A stretch of 64,000 nucleotides of DNA from Pseudonocardiales bacterium (GCA_019244165.1 JAFATA010000074.1:1-64000), one strand, 5' to 3'. Shown: positions 21,471 through 30,281, numbered from the stretch's first letter. Notes: generated by a model from the letters alone, not told the origin. Numbers and translations: made by a program.

Positions 21471-21649
21471 GCCGGCTGGTGTCGTGACGGCGAGCTCTGC
21501 CGCGCGTTCACCGATCTTGACAAGATCGTCCCCGAGCCGGTGCCCGCGCTGATCCTGCACTGCGAGACGCGTGGTCAACCGGTACGGTCTGGTGCTGGAC
21601 AACCTTCGCCAGGATTCGGCCGCTCCGCCCGTGCCCTGAAGGCGGTGAC

Positions 21650-22804
21650 ATGACCGTAACCCGTCTGTCCGCCACGACGCACGCGCGGCGGAACGGCAGC
21701 TTGCGGGGGACATCCCGGCGCGGCGACAGCCGCTTCGCGATTCCGCGCACCCTCGTGCTCGGCGCAGCCTGGTCGTGGCGGCTGCTCCTGGTGGGAGTTG
21801 CGGCATACGCCATCGTGCGGGTACTCGCCGTCCTGTCGCTGGTGGTGATCCCGCTGGTCGCGGCGTTGCTGCTGGCGGCGTTGCTGCGGCCGTTCGCCGG
21901 GCTGCTGCACCGCCGCCTACCGGGACCGCTGTCTGCGCTGCTGACGCTGCTGTGTGCCATTGTTGTGCTAGCTGGTTTTGGATACCTGATCGGCGCGCGT
22001 TTCGCCCAGCAGTTGCCCTCCCTGATCCAACAGTTGGTCGCCACCCTCCATCAGCTCCGGATGGCGTTGGCGAGCAGAGGTGTCGGCCAACGTCAGCTCG
22101 ACCAGATCGAGGCGCCCGTGGTCGACTGGCTGCAGCGCAACCGCAGCGAGGCCATCGGCTATCTGACCACGGGGGCCGGCTACTTTGTGGAGTTTCTCAC
22201 TCTCACCCTCCTTACCTTGTTCATCACCTTTTTCCTGCTCTATGACCACGAACGAATCTGGCGTTGGCTCATCAGCTCGTTGCCGCCGCGTCAGGCGCGC
22301 CAAGTAGACCGGGCGGGGCGGGCCGCCTGGGCCACCATCACCGGTTACGTGCGCGGCACCGCGACCATCGCCTCTATCCACGGCATCGTGATCGGTCTTG
22401 CACTGTATTGGTTGGGCGTGCCCTTGGCGATCCCGTTGGCTGTGCTGATATTTCTGGGCAGCTTCATTCCGTTTGTTGGTGCATTGGTCGCTGGTGGGCT
22501 GGCGGTGCTGGTCACATTCGGTACCCAGGGATGGTTGACCGCGGTGATCCTGCTGGGAATCCTGATCGTCGAAAGCCAGCTCGAGGTCCACTTGCTCCAA
22601 CCACTGATCGTCGGGCGCTACGTGCGGTTGCATCCCCTGGCGATCGGGCTCGCCTTCGCCGTCGGCACCGTGCTCGCCGGAATCCTCGGAGCGATCATTG
22701 CCGTGCCCGTTGCCGCTGTCATCCATCAGGCCTGGCCAGCGTTCCGGGGTCCGAGCCGCCATCACCGACGCTGGCTGGGGCGTTCTGGGGACAGACTGTA
22801 CTAG
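21650..22804 (+). CDS. AI-2E/PerM family membrane transporter
   Basis: 384 aa with about eight transmembrane segments: two near residues 45-85, one at 95-115, a cytoplasmic helical stretch, then LTLLTLFITFFLLYDHERIW and a C-terminal cluster including FLGSFIPFVGALVAGG and the QPLIVGRYVRLHPLAIG motif. This is the DUF20 family, variously proposed to export AI-2 or other substrates; the substrate here is unknown. It stands just before the mrp operon but is probably transcribed separately. Confidence 0.88.
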   Translation: MTVTRLSATTHARRNGSLRGTSRRGDSRFAIPRTLVLGAAWSWRLLLVGVAAYAIVRVLAVLSLVVIPLVAALLLAALLRPFAGLLHRRLPGPLSALLTLLCAIVVLAGFGYLIGARFAQQLPSLIQQLVATLHQLRMALASRGVGQRQLDQIEAPVVDWLQRNRSEAIGYLTTGAGYFVEFLTLTLLTLFITFFLLYDHERIWRWLISSLPPRQARQVDRAGRAAWATITGYVRGTATIASIHGIVIGLALYWLGVPLAIPLAVLIFLGSFIPFVGALVAGGLAVLVTFGTQGWLTAVILLGILIVESQLEVHLLQPLIVGRYVRLHPLAIGLAFAVGTVLAGILGAIIAVPVAAVIHQAWPAFRGPSRHHRRWLGRSGDRLY

Positions 22805-22850
22805 CTCACGGATCGATGTTTCCTGCGCCAGGACGTGGTTTGATCGTGGT

Positions 22851-23369
22851 GTGGACCGAGGCGGGGAACGCCAGGTGGTTGAGGTGGCGGTGTGGTGGGC
22901 GCTGCTGTTCGCCGGGTACCTGGTGTTAGTATCACCGCTTTCTGGCGGGGAGTTCGCCTTGGGAGCGGTGCTGAGCGCTCTCGCGGGTGGCGCTGCGGTG
23001 CTGGCGCGCCGCATGAGCGGCTCGTTGTTCCTGATGCCGTGGGGCTGGGCAGGCGCGCTGCTCCGGCTCCCGGCGGCGGTGCTGGCTGACACGTGGTTGC
23101 TGGCCGCTCTGGTGTGGCCGGAGGTACGCCGCCGGGGGACACCGGCGGGTGCACTGCGGAGCTTGCCCCTGAGGAGCGTGTCACCGGCGGGCCAGCCGGC
23201 TGAGGCCCGCGAGGAGAGCTGGCAGGCGGTGGCTGGGTTGATGCTGAGCCTGAGCCCCGGCAGCTTTGTGGTGGAGAGCGGCGGTCACCCACCGGCGCTG
23301 CTGGTGCATGCCGTGCGCGCTGCACTGGGCCCAGTGGAAAACGCTGTGGAAAGGTCGGTGCACCGATGA
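22851..23369 (+). CDS. mrpE: Mrp antiporter subunit E
   Basis: Start GTG 22851 or, more likely by its ribosome site, GTG 22875. The product of about 170 aa has helices at WWALLFAGYLVLVSPLSGGE and in the LLRLPAAVLADTWLLAALVW region, then the MnhE signature LMLSLSPGSFVVESG. It is a membrane subunit of the cation/proton antiporter. The stop overlaps mrpF (ATGA), and all genes to mrpC follow this pattern, giving one tightly coupled operon. Confidence 0.85.
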   Translation: MDRGGERQVVEVAVWWALLFAGYLVLVSPLSGGEFALGAVLSALAGGAAVLARRMSGSLFLMPWGWAGALLRLPAAVLADTWLLAALVWPEVRRRGTPAGALRSLPLRSVSPAGQPAEAREESWQAVAGLMLSLSPGSFVVESGGHPPALLVHAVRAALGPVENAVERSVHR

Positions 23370-23617
23370 ACCGGTGGTTGGTGGGCGCGGCGGTGCTGCT
23401 GGTGGTGGGCATGTTGCCGGCGGTGGTAGTGGCCGGTCGAGGGCCCCTCCTGGACAGGCTGGCCGGCCTGGCGATGGCCGGCGTGGTCGCCACGCTGGAG
23501 ATGTTGCTGCTCGCCGCAGGATACCAGCGGAGCGCTTATGTGGACACCGGCCTGGTCTTGGCTGCGCTGTCGTTGACCGGGTCGCTGGTGTTCGCCCGCC
23601 TGGTGGTGCGGCAGTGA
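23366..23617 (+). CDS. mrpF: Mrp antiporter subunit F
   Basis: 83 aa, three transmembrane helices (VGAAVLLVVGMLPAVVVAG, AMAGVVATLEMLLLAAG, LVLAALSLTGSLVFARLVV). Size, topology and position between subunits E and G identify it as MnhF. It overlaps both neighbours by 4 bp. Confidence 0.82.
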   Translation: MNRWLVGAAVLLVVGMLPAVVVAGRGPLLDRLAGLAMAGVVATLEMLLLAAGYQRSAYVDTGLVLAALSLTGSLVFARLVVRQ

Positions 23618-23913
23618 AACTGGTGGAGATCGTGCTGCTCGCCGCGGGGATGGCCGGGGTGGCCGTGGGCTGTCTGGGTCTTGTGGTGGCACGGGAGGCC
23701 CTGCTACGGCTGCACTATCTGGGTCCGGCCTCCTCCGTGGGCGCGCCGCTGATCATCGCTGCGCTGGTGGTGCAGGACGGGCTGAGCCTCTCGGCGGTCA
23801 AACTGGTCCTGATCGGAGTGCTGCTGATCGGCAGCGGCGCGGTCACGGTGGCCGCTTTCGGCCGGGCCATCGCGCAGCGTGAGGGTTTGATCGAGACGGA
23901 TTCGCCGGCATGA
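23614..23913 (+). CDS. mrpG: Mrp antiporter subunit G
   Basis: 99 aa from GTG 23614, three transmembrane helices. The family segment RLHYLGPASSVGAPLIIAAL is clear. The C-terminus is a short cytoplasmic tail. The GTG overlaps the mrpF stop (GTGA). Confidence 0.88.
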   Translation: MKLVEIVLLAAGMAGVAVGCLGLVVAREALLRLHYLGPASSVGAPLIIAALVVQDGLSLSAVKLVLIGVLLIGSGAVTVAAFGRAIAQREGLIETDSPA

Positions 23914-24146
23914 TGCTGTTGATCTACTTGGCGATGGGGCTGGTCACCCTCGCCGGCACGGTGGTCGTCCTGAGCCGGGAGCCGGCCCGGCAGGCGGTCA
24001 GCCTGTCGGTGTTCGGGCTGATGCTGGCGATTCTTTTCGTCACCGTGCAGGCGCCGGATGTGGCACTGTCTCAGCTGGCAATCGGCACTGCGGTGGTGCC
24101 ACTGATGATCATGTTGACGATTCAGAAGCTGGGCGGCCGGCAGTGA
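23910..24146 (+). CDS. DUF4040 (MbhD/MrpA C-terminal-like) antiporter subunit
   Basis: 78 aa, three transmembrane helices. The central motif VFGLMLAILFVTVQAPDVAL followed by SQLAIGTAVVPLM is the DUF4040 signature, which in canonical Mrp systems is part of the large MrpA chain. Here it is a separate gene, as in membrane-bound hydrogenase-type complexes. It is coupled on both sides by 4-bp overlaps. Confidence 0.85.
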   Translation: MMLLIYLAMGLVTLAGTVVVLSREPARQAVSLSVFGLMLAILFVTVQAPDVALSQLAIGTAVVPLMIMLTIQKLGGRQ

Positions 24147-24895
24147 GCCCCCGGGCACGATTGGTGCTCTTCGCGGCGGTGACACCGGTATTCGCCGTGC
24201 TGTTTTTCCTCGCGGCGCGGGGTCTGCCGAGCTTCGGTTCCGACTTTCATCCCTATGGGGATCGGGCGGTGGCGGTGGCCATCGAGCAGCGCGCGACGGA
24301 CAACGTGGTGTCCTCGGTGAACTTCGACCAGCGCGCGGTGGACACCCTGGGGGAGGAGTTCATCCTGTTCGGTTCGGTCATCGGAACCCTGGTGCTGCTG
24401 CGTCCCTCGCCGGAAGAGCGGCAGGTCGGACAGCGCTCGGCCGGCCGGGTGCTGCCGACCACCCGGTTGGCGGGGTACCTGCTCCTGCCGGTCAGTGTCC
24501 TGGTCGGGCTGTACGTGATCGCGCACGGTCAGCTCAGCCCGGGTGGTGGATTCCAGGGCGGGGTCGTGCTGGCCACCGGCTGGCACCTGCTCTACGTCGC
24601 CGGACGCTACCTGGCGATGCGCCGTGCCGCGCCGCCGACGGTGCTGGAAATTACCGAGTCCCTCGGCGCGGCGGCCTTCGCCGCGGTGGGCCTGGCTGGT
24701 CTTGGCCTCGGCGGCGCCTTCCTGGCCAACGTGCTGCCCACGGGCTCCCGTGGCGAGCTGCTCTCCGGGGGGACGGTCCCGCTGCTCAACGCGGCCGTGG
24801 GAGTGGAGGTGGCGGCCGCGGTTGTCCTGCTGCTCGCCGCGTTCCTGGAGCAAGCCGTGGTGCTGCGGCGCGTGGATTATCAGGACCAGCGATGA
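24143..24895 (+). CDS. mrpB: Mrp antiporter subunit B (MnhB domain)
   Basis: 250 aa. An N-terminal region (residues 1-90) with a helix and DTLGEEFILFGSVIGTLVL resembles the MbhE-like end of MrpA. From about residue 110 comes the MnhB domain with IAHGQLSPGGGFQGGVVLAT. It is therefore a fusion of the extreme MrpA C-terminus with MrpB. It is coupled to its neighbours by overlaps. Confidence 0.88.
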   Translation: MSPRARLVLFAAVTPVFAVLFFLAARGLPSFGSDFHPYGDRAVAVAIEQRATDNVVSSVNFDQRAVDTLGEEFILFGSVIGTLVLLRPSPEERQVGQRSAGRVLPTTRLAGYLLLPVSVLVGLYVIAHGQLSPGGGFQGGVVLATGWHLLYVAGRYLAMRRAAPPTVLEITESLGAAAFAAVGLAGLGLGGAFLANVLPTGSRGELLSGGTVPLLNAAVGVEVAAAVVLLLAAFLEQAVVLRRVDYQDQR

Positions 24896-25236
24896 GCGTG
24901 CTGCCCTACCTGGTGGCTGGCTGGCTGTTCCTGGTCGGGTGCCACGGCTTGGTGACCAGCCGCAACCTCGTGCACGCGGTGGCCTGCCTGACCGTCACCC
25001 AGTCCGCCACCTATGTCCTGCTGCTCGCCGTCGGCTTCCGAGCTGGCGCCACCGCACCGGTGTTCAGCGACATCCCGGTCGGCACCCGGGTCGTCGATCC
25101 CGTGGTGCAGGCCCTGACCCTGACCGACATCGTGGTCTCCGCGACGATTACCGCGGTGCTGCTCGCGCTGACCATCCAGATCCACAAGCGACACGGCACC
25201 GTGAACCCCGACGAGCTGCGCGCGCTGCGGGACTGA
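24892..25236 (+). CDS. mrpC: Mrp antiporter subunit C (NuoK-like)
   Basis: 114 aa, three transmembrane helices. NuoK-type features are visible in LVHAVACLTVTQSATYVLLL and VQALTLTDIVVSATITAVLL. The C-terminus is a short basic tail. It follows mrpB with a 4-bp overlap; the next gene starts 25 bp later. Confidence 0.9.
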   Translation: MSVLPYLVAGWLFLVGCHGLVTSRNLVHAVACLTVTQSATYVLLLAVGFRAGATAPVFSDIPVGTRVVDPVVQALTLTDIVVSATITAVLLALTIQIHKRHGTVNPDELRALRD

Positions 25237-25261
25237 GCGGTGCCGCCCATGGTTGAGGCCC

Positions 25262-27112
25262 ATGGTTGTTGAGACGCTGCCCCCGCTGATGGTGGCGCTG
25301 CCGCTGCTGACGGCGACGGTGCTGGCCGCCGCTGGTCGGGTGCTGCCCCGGCTGGTGATCGACGCGGTGTCGCTGCTCACCTGCCTGCTCGTATTCGCTG
25401 GATCGGTGGCGCTGCTCGTTGCCACCGGTTCGCGGCGGGTGGTCAGCTGGCTGGGGGGCTACTCACCCGAACACGGGGTGAGCGTGGGGGTGGTCTTCGT
25501 CGTCGACCGGGTAGGTGCTGGGCTGGCCGCTCTGGTTGCCGTCCTGGTCACCGCGGCGTTGACCTATACCTGGCGTTACTTCGAGGAGGTGGAGAGCTAC
25601 TTCCACGCCCTGATCCTGCTCTTTCTGGTGGGCATGGTCGGTTTCGTTCTCACCGGCGACTTGTTCAACGCCTTCGTGTTCTTCGAGTTGATGGGTGCGG
25701 TGGCCTATGCGCTGACCGGCTACAAAATCGAGGAAGCCAAGCCCTTGCAAGGAGCTCTTAACTTCGCGGTGATCAACTCGCTGGGTGCCTACTGCGCGCT
25801 GCTTGGCATCGGGTTGGTTTACGGGCGGACTGGGGAGCTGGGCTTCGCCCAAGTGCAGCGAGCCTTGGCTGGTCACCATACCGACTGGTTAGTGCTCCTA
25901 GCTGCGACGCTGGTATTCACCGGCTTCCTCGTCAAGGGCGCTGCGGTGCCGTTTCACTTCTGGTTGGCCGACGCGCACGCCGTCGCGCCCTCGCCGGTGT
26001 GCGTGCTGTTCTCCGGGGTGATGGTCGAACTGGGCATTTACGGGGTGGCCCGAACCGCCTCTACGGCGTTCTCTTCGGCGCTTCCGGCTGAGCGCTTCCG
26101 GCCGGTGCTGATGGTCGCCGGCGTGCTCACCGCAGTGATCGGTGCGGTGATGTGCCAGGCCCAATCCCACCTCAAACGGTTGCTCGCCTTTTCCACTGTG
26201 GGGCACGTCGGCGTGTTCCTCGTTGCTCTGGGTGCCTTCGAGCCGGCGGCGGTCGGTGGCCTGGTCGTCTACGTTCTCGGGCACGCCGCAGTGAAGGGCG
26301 CATTGTTCCTCTGCACCGGGATCCTGCTCAATACCCGGGGCAGCGTCGATGAGGCGCAACTGCACGGCCGAGGCCGTGACCTGCCCCTCACCCGGGTCTG
26401 TTTCCTCGCCGGGGGCCTTGCGCTGGCCGCACTTCCCCCGTTCGGCACGGGGCTGGGCGAGACACTATCCGAAGAGGGTCTCTCCCACGCAGGGTTCAGC
26501 TGGCCCAGCGCCCTGTTCGTGGGAGTCTCCGCGCTGACCGGCGGGGCCGTACTGCGGGCCGGCATGCGCGTCTTTGTGGGGATGGGCATCCCGCCCAGTA
26601 TTCAAGGAGAAACCAGTGTCCAAGGAGAAATCAGCGTCCACGGCGAAACTCGAGGCGTTGACGAAAACCGGGAAACCGAGGGCGCCGTGCGCAGCGTCCC
26701 CGCCACCATGCTCGCCCCTGTGGTGGCCCTGCTCGCCGGTGGGCTCGCCCTAGGTCTGCTCCCGGGGTTGGCCGCCTCCGCTCAGGACGCCGCCCAACAG
26801 TTGCTGGACTCCGCTGGCTACGCCGCCGCGGCTTTGGACGGCATCCGTGCTGTGCCCCCGCCCACCCCAGGGGCCGAGACGTGGAGCCTCTCTGGCCTGC
26901 TTTTCGACATGGTGTCGACCCTGCTGGCACTGCTCATCGCCGTTACTGCGGTGTATAGCGACCGGCTGCCGCGGCTGTTGCGCGGGATCGTGCACGCAGT
27001 GAGGCTGCCGCTGGGTGCGCTGCGGAGCACGCATTCGGGTCACCTCGGTGACTACGTGGCTTGGCTGCTCGTCGGCGTCACACTGCTGGCTATCGGCATC
27101 GCCGTGAGTTGA
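25262..27112 (+). CDS. mrpD: Mrp antiporter subunit D (NuoL/M/N-like)
   Basis: 616 aa from ATG 25262, with about 14-16 transmembrane helices. Conserved features are the glutamate in FNAFVFFELMGAVAYALTGY, the lysine in FLVKGAAVPFHFWLADAHAV and HLKRLLAFSTVGHVG. It is the only large proton-pumping subunit; no full MrpA is present. A hydrophilic loop at about residues 446-465 is encoded by an 18-bp tandem repeat. The C-terminal 150 residues are less conserved. Confidence 0.9.
   Translation: MVVETLPPLMVALPLLTATVLAAAGRVLPRLVIDAVSLLTCLLVFAGSVALLVATGSRRVVSWLGGYSPEHGVSVGVVFVVDRVGAGLAALVAVLVTAALTYTWRYFEEVESYFHALILLFLVGMVGFVLTGDLFNAFVFFELMGAVAYALTGYKIEEAKPLQGALNFAVINSLGAYCALLGIGLVYGRTGELGFAQVQRALAGHHTDWLVLLAATLVFTGFLVKGAAVPFHFWLADAHAVAPSPVCVLFSGVMVELGIYGVARTASTAFSSALPAERFRPVLMVAGVLTAVIGAVMCQAQSHLKRLLAFSTVGHVGVFLVALGAFEPAAVGGLVVYVLGHAAVKGALFLCTGILLNTRGSVDEAQLHGRGRDLPLTRVCFLAGGLALAALPPFGTGLGETLSEEGLSHAGFSWPSALFVGVSALTGGAVLRAGMRVFVGMGIPPSIQGETSVQGEISVHGETRGVDENRETEGAVRSVPATMLAPVVALLAGGLALGLLPGLAASAQDAAQQLLDSAGYAAAALDGIRAVPPPTPGAETWSLSGLLFDMVSTLLALLIAVTAVYSDRLPRLLRGIVHAVRLPLGALRSTHSGHLGDYVAWLLVGVTLLAIGIAVS
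26597..26650 (+). repeat. 18-bp tandem repeat inside mrpD
   Basis: Three imperfect units, AGTATTCAAGGAGAAACC (26597-26614), AGTGTCCAAGGAGAAATC (26615-26632) and AGCGTCCACGGCGAAACT (26633-26650), encode repeats of the type SIQGET, SVQGEI, SVHGET in a loop between membrane helices. The frame is preserved. Confidence 0.85.
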
Positions 27113-27390
27113 CAGCGCCACGGGCGGGTACCCACACATCGTGGTTACCGATCGAACTGCCACCAGGTGGCTCTGCCAGCATCTGAGCCGGCAGGTGGGC
27201 CCCGTGAACACCGTCCCACCGGACCCGGAACCCCCGCCGGATCCGTATCCCGGCCCGTTGCCCCGACGCCCGGGCCCCGCCGGACCACGCCCTGAACCCC
27301 CCGAGCCCCCAGAACCGGGGCCGTCGGGTTTGGGCGCGTAGTAAGCGGGGCACCCCCCGCGACGCACAGCGGCAGAAAGGGGGCAGAACG

Positions 27391-27729
27391 ATGGCGAATG
27401 CCGCGTTGCACGATGATGAGGTGTGGCACGAGTTCCACCGGGTGGTGAACATGTCCTCCCGCGAACTCGCCGACTGGTTGCGCACCTGCTCCGCGGGCCC
27501 TGAGGCCGAAAGCCTTCCCGAGCAGGCAGGTACCCTGACTGGCCAGCAGGTGCTGCATGTCCTAGGGAAGCGCCGGACCGATCTCACCCCCGAGGATATC
27601 GAACTGATGCGCAGAGTGATCCGCCGGGTGCACGCCGAGCGCCGAGGCAATCGCGAGTCCGTCGCGGGCCGCACCGGGTGGCGCCACCGGCTGATGTCGC
27701 TGGGTCACGACCCGCTCAAGCCGGCCTAA
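27391..27729 (+). CDS. DUF3140 family protein
   Basis: 112 aa, soluble and helical. AAAGGGGG lies about 8 bases before ATG 27391. The pattern DEVWHEFHRVVNMSSRELADW and then LRRTDLTPEDIELMRRVIRR-like text matches the DUF3140 family, short actinobacterial proteins of unknown, perhaps nucleic-acid-related, role. The 278 bp before it after mrpD contain only proline-rich coding-like text I do not support as a gene. Confidence 0.75.
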   Translation: MANAALHDDEVWHEFHRVVNMSSRELADWLRTCSAGPEAESLPEQAGTLTGQQVLHVLGKRRTDLTPEDIELMRRVIRRVHAERRGNRESVAGRTGWRHRLMSLGHDPLKPA

Positions 27730-27835
27730 GCTGCTCCCCCCGATCCGCCTCCGCCACTGCCTCGTTGCATGTCATCTCCTCTGCCGCCCCGCCGATGCGG
27801 AGCGCTAAGGCCCTACCTCATGTGCTGTCATGCAC

Positions 27836-28321
27836 TCAGCGTATGCTCATCCGACCCAGAGCAATCCCCGCCAGGGCGGTGACCAGCGCTCCGAGGCCAT
27901 AGAAGTAGCCGAGCTGCTCCAGCACGTGGAGCAGGCTTGGCCCCGCCGGAGCACCGATGGGGGCTGCGAGCCCGCCTACCCGCCACAACTGGCTGAGTAC
28001 TGGGCCGACCGTGAACCAGATGCCGCCGAGCAGGGCAAGCCAGGCTCCGAACCCGCCGCTGGCGCGGTTCGCGCTCGGGCCAAGGATCAGCCCGCCCAAC
28101 AGCACGGCGATACCGGGCAGAACATCCAGCCACAACCGGTCGTAGGTGAAAAACCAGGGGGTGTTGACGCCGAAAGTGTAACCAAAGTACGGCCCCACAA
28201 AGGGGATGATGGCGCCCCAGAGGCCTAGTAGCACGAGCAGGAAGGCGCTCCCCGCGCCCCGGCTGCGTTGCATCGTCATGGCCGTTCCCCGGGCGCCGAC
28301 TGAAGACTGTGTCATCGACAT
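27836..28321 (-). CDS. Four-helix membrane protein (161 aa)
   Basis: Four transmembrane helices: AFLLVLLGLWGAIIPFVGPY, LWLDVLPGIAVLLGGLILG, FGAWLALLGGIWFTVGPVLS and LEQLGYFYGLGALVTALAGI. The start may be ATG 28321 or an internal ATG near 28279. It resembles small actinobacterial membrane proteins with WLDVLPGIA-type segments, with no known function. It lies 92 bp downstream of the encapsulin gene on the same strand and could be cotranscribed. Confidence 0.65.
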   Translation of the reverse strand: MSMTQSSVGARGTAMTMQRSRGAGSAFLLVLLGLWGAIIPFVGPYFGYTFGVNTPWFFTYDRLWLDVLPGIAVLLGGLILGPSANRASGGFGAWLALLGGIWFTVGPVLSQLWRVGGLAAPIGAPAGPSLLHVLEQLGYFYGLGALVTALAGIALGRMSIR

Positions 28322-28413
28322 GGCACTCTAACCTCCCTCTAGGGTCCCTCCCAGCCCTCAGCGGTTACCCCCTACCAGTCGGGAACAAACTCACCGGCAC
28401 CACCCGAGAGCGC

Positions 28414-29238
28414 CTACCCACCCGTGAGGACGACGGCCGCGTCGGGTTCGGTGACGCGGAAGCTGAAGCTTTCTTCCAGGTAAAGCGTCACCAGCTCGGC
28501 ATCGTGGCTGGTGTAGCCAATCGAGAAGTCCTGCCCGACGCTGAGGATGAAGTCGCCGCCCCGCTTGCTCATCACCACGGCACCGTCCAAGCCGGGAGCC
28601 CACACGATGTCTCCGCCGAGAATCTTGATGAGGTGCTCCTGCACGGAGTAGCCCTGCTCGCTTGCCTCCGCCATGCGGGTGTATCCCTCCGGGCCGATGG
28701 CCAGGGCGTACGGACCTTCGATGCCGGCCTGGCGAAGCAGGTTGGTCGCCTGAGCGACGGCGTGCGGGTAGGTCTTGGCGTCGTGCTTCAGCGTCACCGG
28801 GGGATGGGAGCTAGACCCCACGATGCCGGTGATCCCCGCCTCCGGCCAGCCATGGAACACGGCCCGGTTCTCGATCAACGCGGCGTCGTGGGCGGCCCGG
28901 TCCAGATCGGCGTAGTCCACGTCGCTGGCGCCGCGTTCGGCATCCTGCACCCCGGAGCACTCCACCGTGAAGCCCACCCGAAACTCGATCAACGCGAGGA
29001 CCTGCCGCTGGCGGGCGAGAAGCGTCTCGGATTTCGTCCCCGGTGGTGCGGTCTCCACCGGTGTGGTCCGGCCGAGGCTGGTGGCCGAATGCGTCCAACC
29101 GTGCGGGCCTGACCAGTCGACCAGGCGGCGTGCGGCCAGCTGGGGAGTCAGGCGGTTCTTGGCCTCTTCATCGATCTGTTGCCACCCCTTGGGTGGGATC
29201 GGTGCGTACTGACGTAACAAATGATCTGTCATCGTCAA
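28414..29238 (-). CDS. Family 1 encapsulin nanocompartment shell protein
   Basis: 274 aa, HK97-fold capsid-like protein that self-assembles into a protein shell around cargo. Diagnostic features are the N-terminal YAPIPPKGWQQIDEEAKNRL, the ARRLVDWSGPHGW segment, the LALIEFRVGFTVE-type E-loop region and the C-terminal DFSIGYTSHDAELVTLYLEE. Length is typical of the linocin M18-type family. The ATG overlaps the stop of the cargo gene by 4 bp, so cargo and shell are made together. Confidence 0.93.
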   Translation of the reverse strand: MTMTDHLLRQYAPIPPKGWQQIDEEAKNRLTPQLAARRLVDWSGPHGWTHSATSLGRTTPVETAPPGTKSETLLARQRQVLALIEFRVGFTVECSGVQDAERGASDVDYADLDRAAHDAALIENRAVFHGWPEAGITGIVGSSSHPPVTLKHDAKTYPHAVAQATNLLRQAGIEGPYALAIGPEGYTRMAEASEQGYSVQEHLIKILGGDIVWAPGLDGAVVMSKRGGDFILSVGQDFSIGYTSHDAELVTLYLEESFSFRVTEPDAAVVLTGG

Positions 29239-29792
29239 CGTCCTTTCAGGCTGCCGATGCCCAGGGACTCCTGCTTGCCGCCTGCGGAGATCTCCGCTTC
29301 TACCGCGCTGACGTACCCCTGCGGATCTTTATCGTCGGTGTCCACGTCCTGGGCCTCGGAGTGATCGGTCTTGAACTTCAGGAACTGGTGGCCCAGGTCC
29401 ACGCGTACCCCGAGTGGGGTGTTGCGGCGAAAATCAGAGAGCGCGTCGTCCTCCTCCTCGGCCATATGGCGGCTATTGGCTACTCGGGCGTGCCGGACGG
29501 CATCCCACCACGGCGGGCTACCGATCGGGTGTCGTGCTGCCTCGCGCACTCCGTCACGAATGTCGTTATGGTCACCGATCGCGTCTAGGGTCTCGTCTTC
29601 GGCATCGGCCCCCCGGCGCAGCAGCTGCGGGTAAAAAATGGCCTCCTCAGCCGCTGCGTGCACCTCCAGCAGTACCGCAAGAGGTTCCCAGATTTCCCGT
29701 AGCTGTTCGGGCTCGCCGGTGTCGTCCAGCGCGGCGAACTCCCGACGGAACGTTTCATGATCGTCTAGGATCAGCTGTGTGATATCAGTCAC
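29235..29792 (-). CDS. Hemerythrin-domain encapsulin cargo protein
   Basis: 185 aa. Residues 5-145 form a four-helix hemerythrin domain with iron-ligand-type residues in ILDDHETFRREF, LEVHAAAEEAIFYPQL, IGDHNDIRDG and SRHMAEEEDDALSDF. After a flexible acidic linker the C-terminus ends ESLGIGSLKGR, the canonical encapsulin-targeting peptide. Encapsulated hemerythrins are linked to oxidative or nitrosative stress tolerance. The gene overlaps the shell gene downstream. Confidence 0.93.
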   Translation of the reverse strand: MTDITQLILDDHETFRREFAALDDTGEPEQLREIWEPLAVLLEVHAAAEEAIFYPQLLRRGADAEDETLDAIGDHNDIRDGVREAARHPIGSPPWWDAVRHARVANSRHMAEEEDDALSDFRRNTPLGVRVDLGHQFLKFKTDHSEAQDVDTDDKDPQGYVSAVEAEISAGGKQESLGIGSLKGR

Positions 29793-29795
29793 GCC

Positions 29796-30143
29796 TCATC
29801 CCTCCCCCTGCGGGGGCTCCTCCGGGAGCATCTCGTCGTCGACGGAGTCGTCAAGCTCCTCCAGGGGCGTCACAGCCACCGGCCGGTCCCGCCCCGGTTC
29901 GACCCTGAGGTCCGGGCGCTCCTCGGCCAGCCGCTCGGTCAGCGGACGGTCGGTGGCCTGTTCTATCGGGGTAGTGCCGTATCGAGTGGCCCCCGACCAG
30001 TCCTCGGGCGGGTCCATCCCGCCCTCTAACGGATCGACACCCAGTTCATCCTCGTCGAGCGCCTCACTCTCGGTGACGACATCGTCGTCGTGCCCTAGCG
30101 GGTCTGGGGTGACACTTCGCATCGCACCTTCCGGTGATCCCAT
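29796..30143 (-). CDS. DUF5709-domain acidic protein, first gene of the encapsulin operon
   Basis: 115 aa, strongly acidic and probably disordered. The block RYGTTPIEQATDRPLTERLA followed by EERPDL fits DUF5709. The function of the family is unknown. The stop lies 3 bp from the hemerythrin cargo start, so it is probably cotranscribed with cargo and shell. No targeting peptide is present at its C-terminus (EEPPQGEG). Confidence 0.65.
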   Translation of the reverse strand: MGSPEGAMRSVTPDPLGHDDDVVTESEALDEDELGVDPLEGGMDPPEDWSGATRYGTTPIEQATDRPLTERLAEERPDLRVEPGRDRPVAVTPLEELDDSVDDEMLPEEPPQGEG

Positions 30144-30281
30144 GGCGGGAGGATGCCCGCTCCCCGACGCCCCTACACCTGCATGGACTGACTGGCCTGG
30201 GCGACGCTACCCTCGTCGGTGCCAGCGCAGGTCCAGCGGTGCGTCGTCATCATCGGTGGTGCCTCGGGAGGTGGTGGCGGG

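Noticed and set aside
27141-27341. Proline-rich plus-strand frame between mrpD and the DUF3140 gene
   Set aside because: No ribosome site, very low complexity (PPDPEPPPDPYP type) and no fold; likely chance coding in GC-rich DNA.
28414-29238. HK97-fold protein as evidence of a prophage
   Set aside because: The overlapping hemerythrin gene with a targeting tail shows an encapsulin operon. No portal, terminase or tail genes are nearby.
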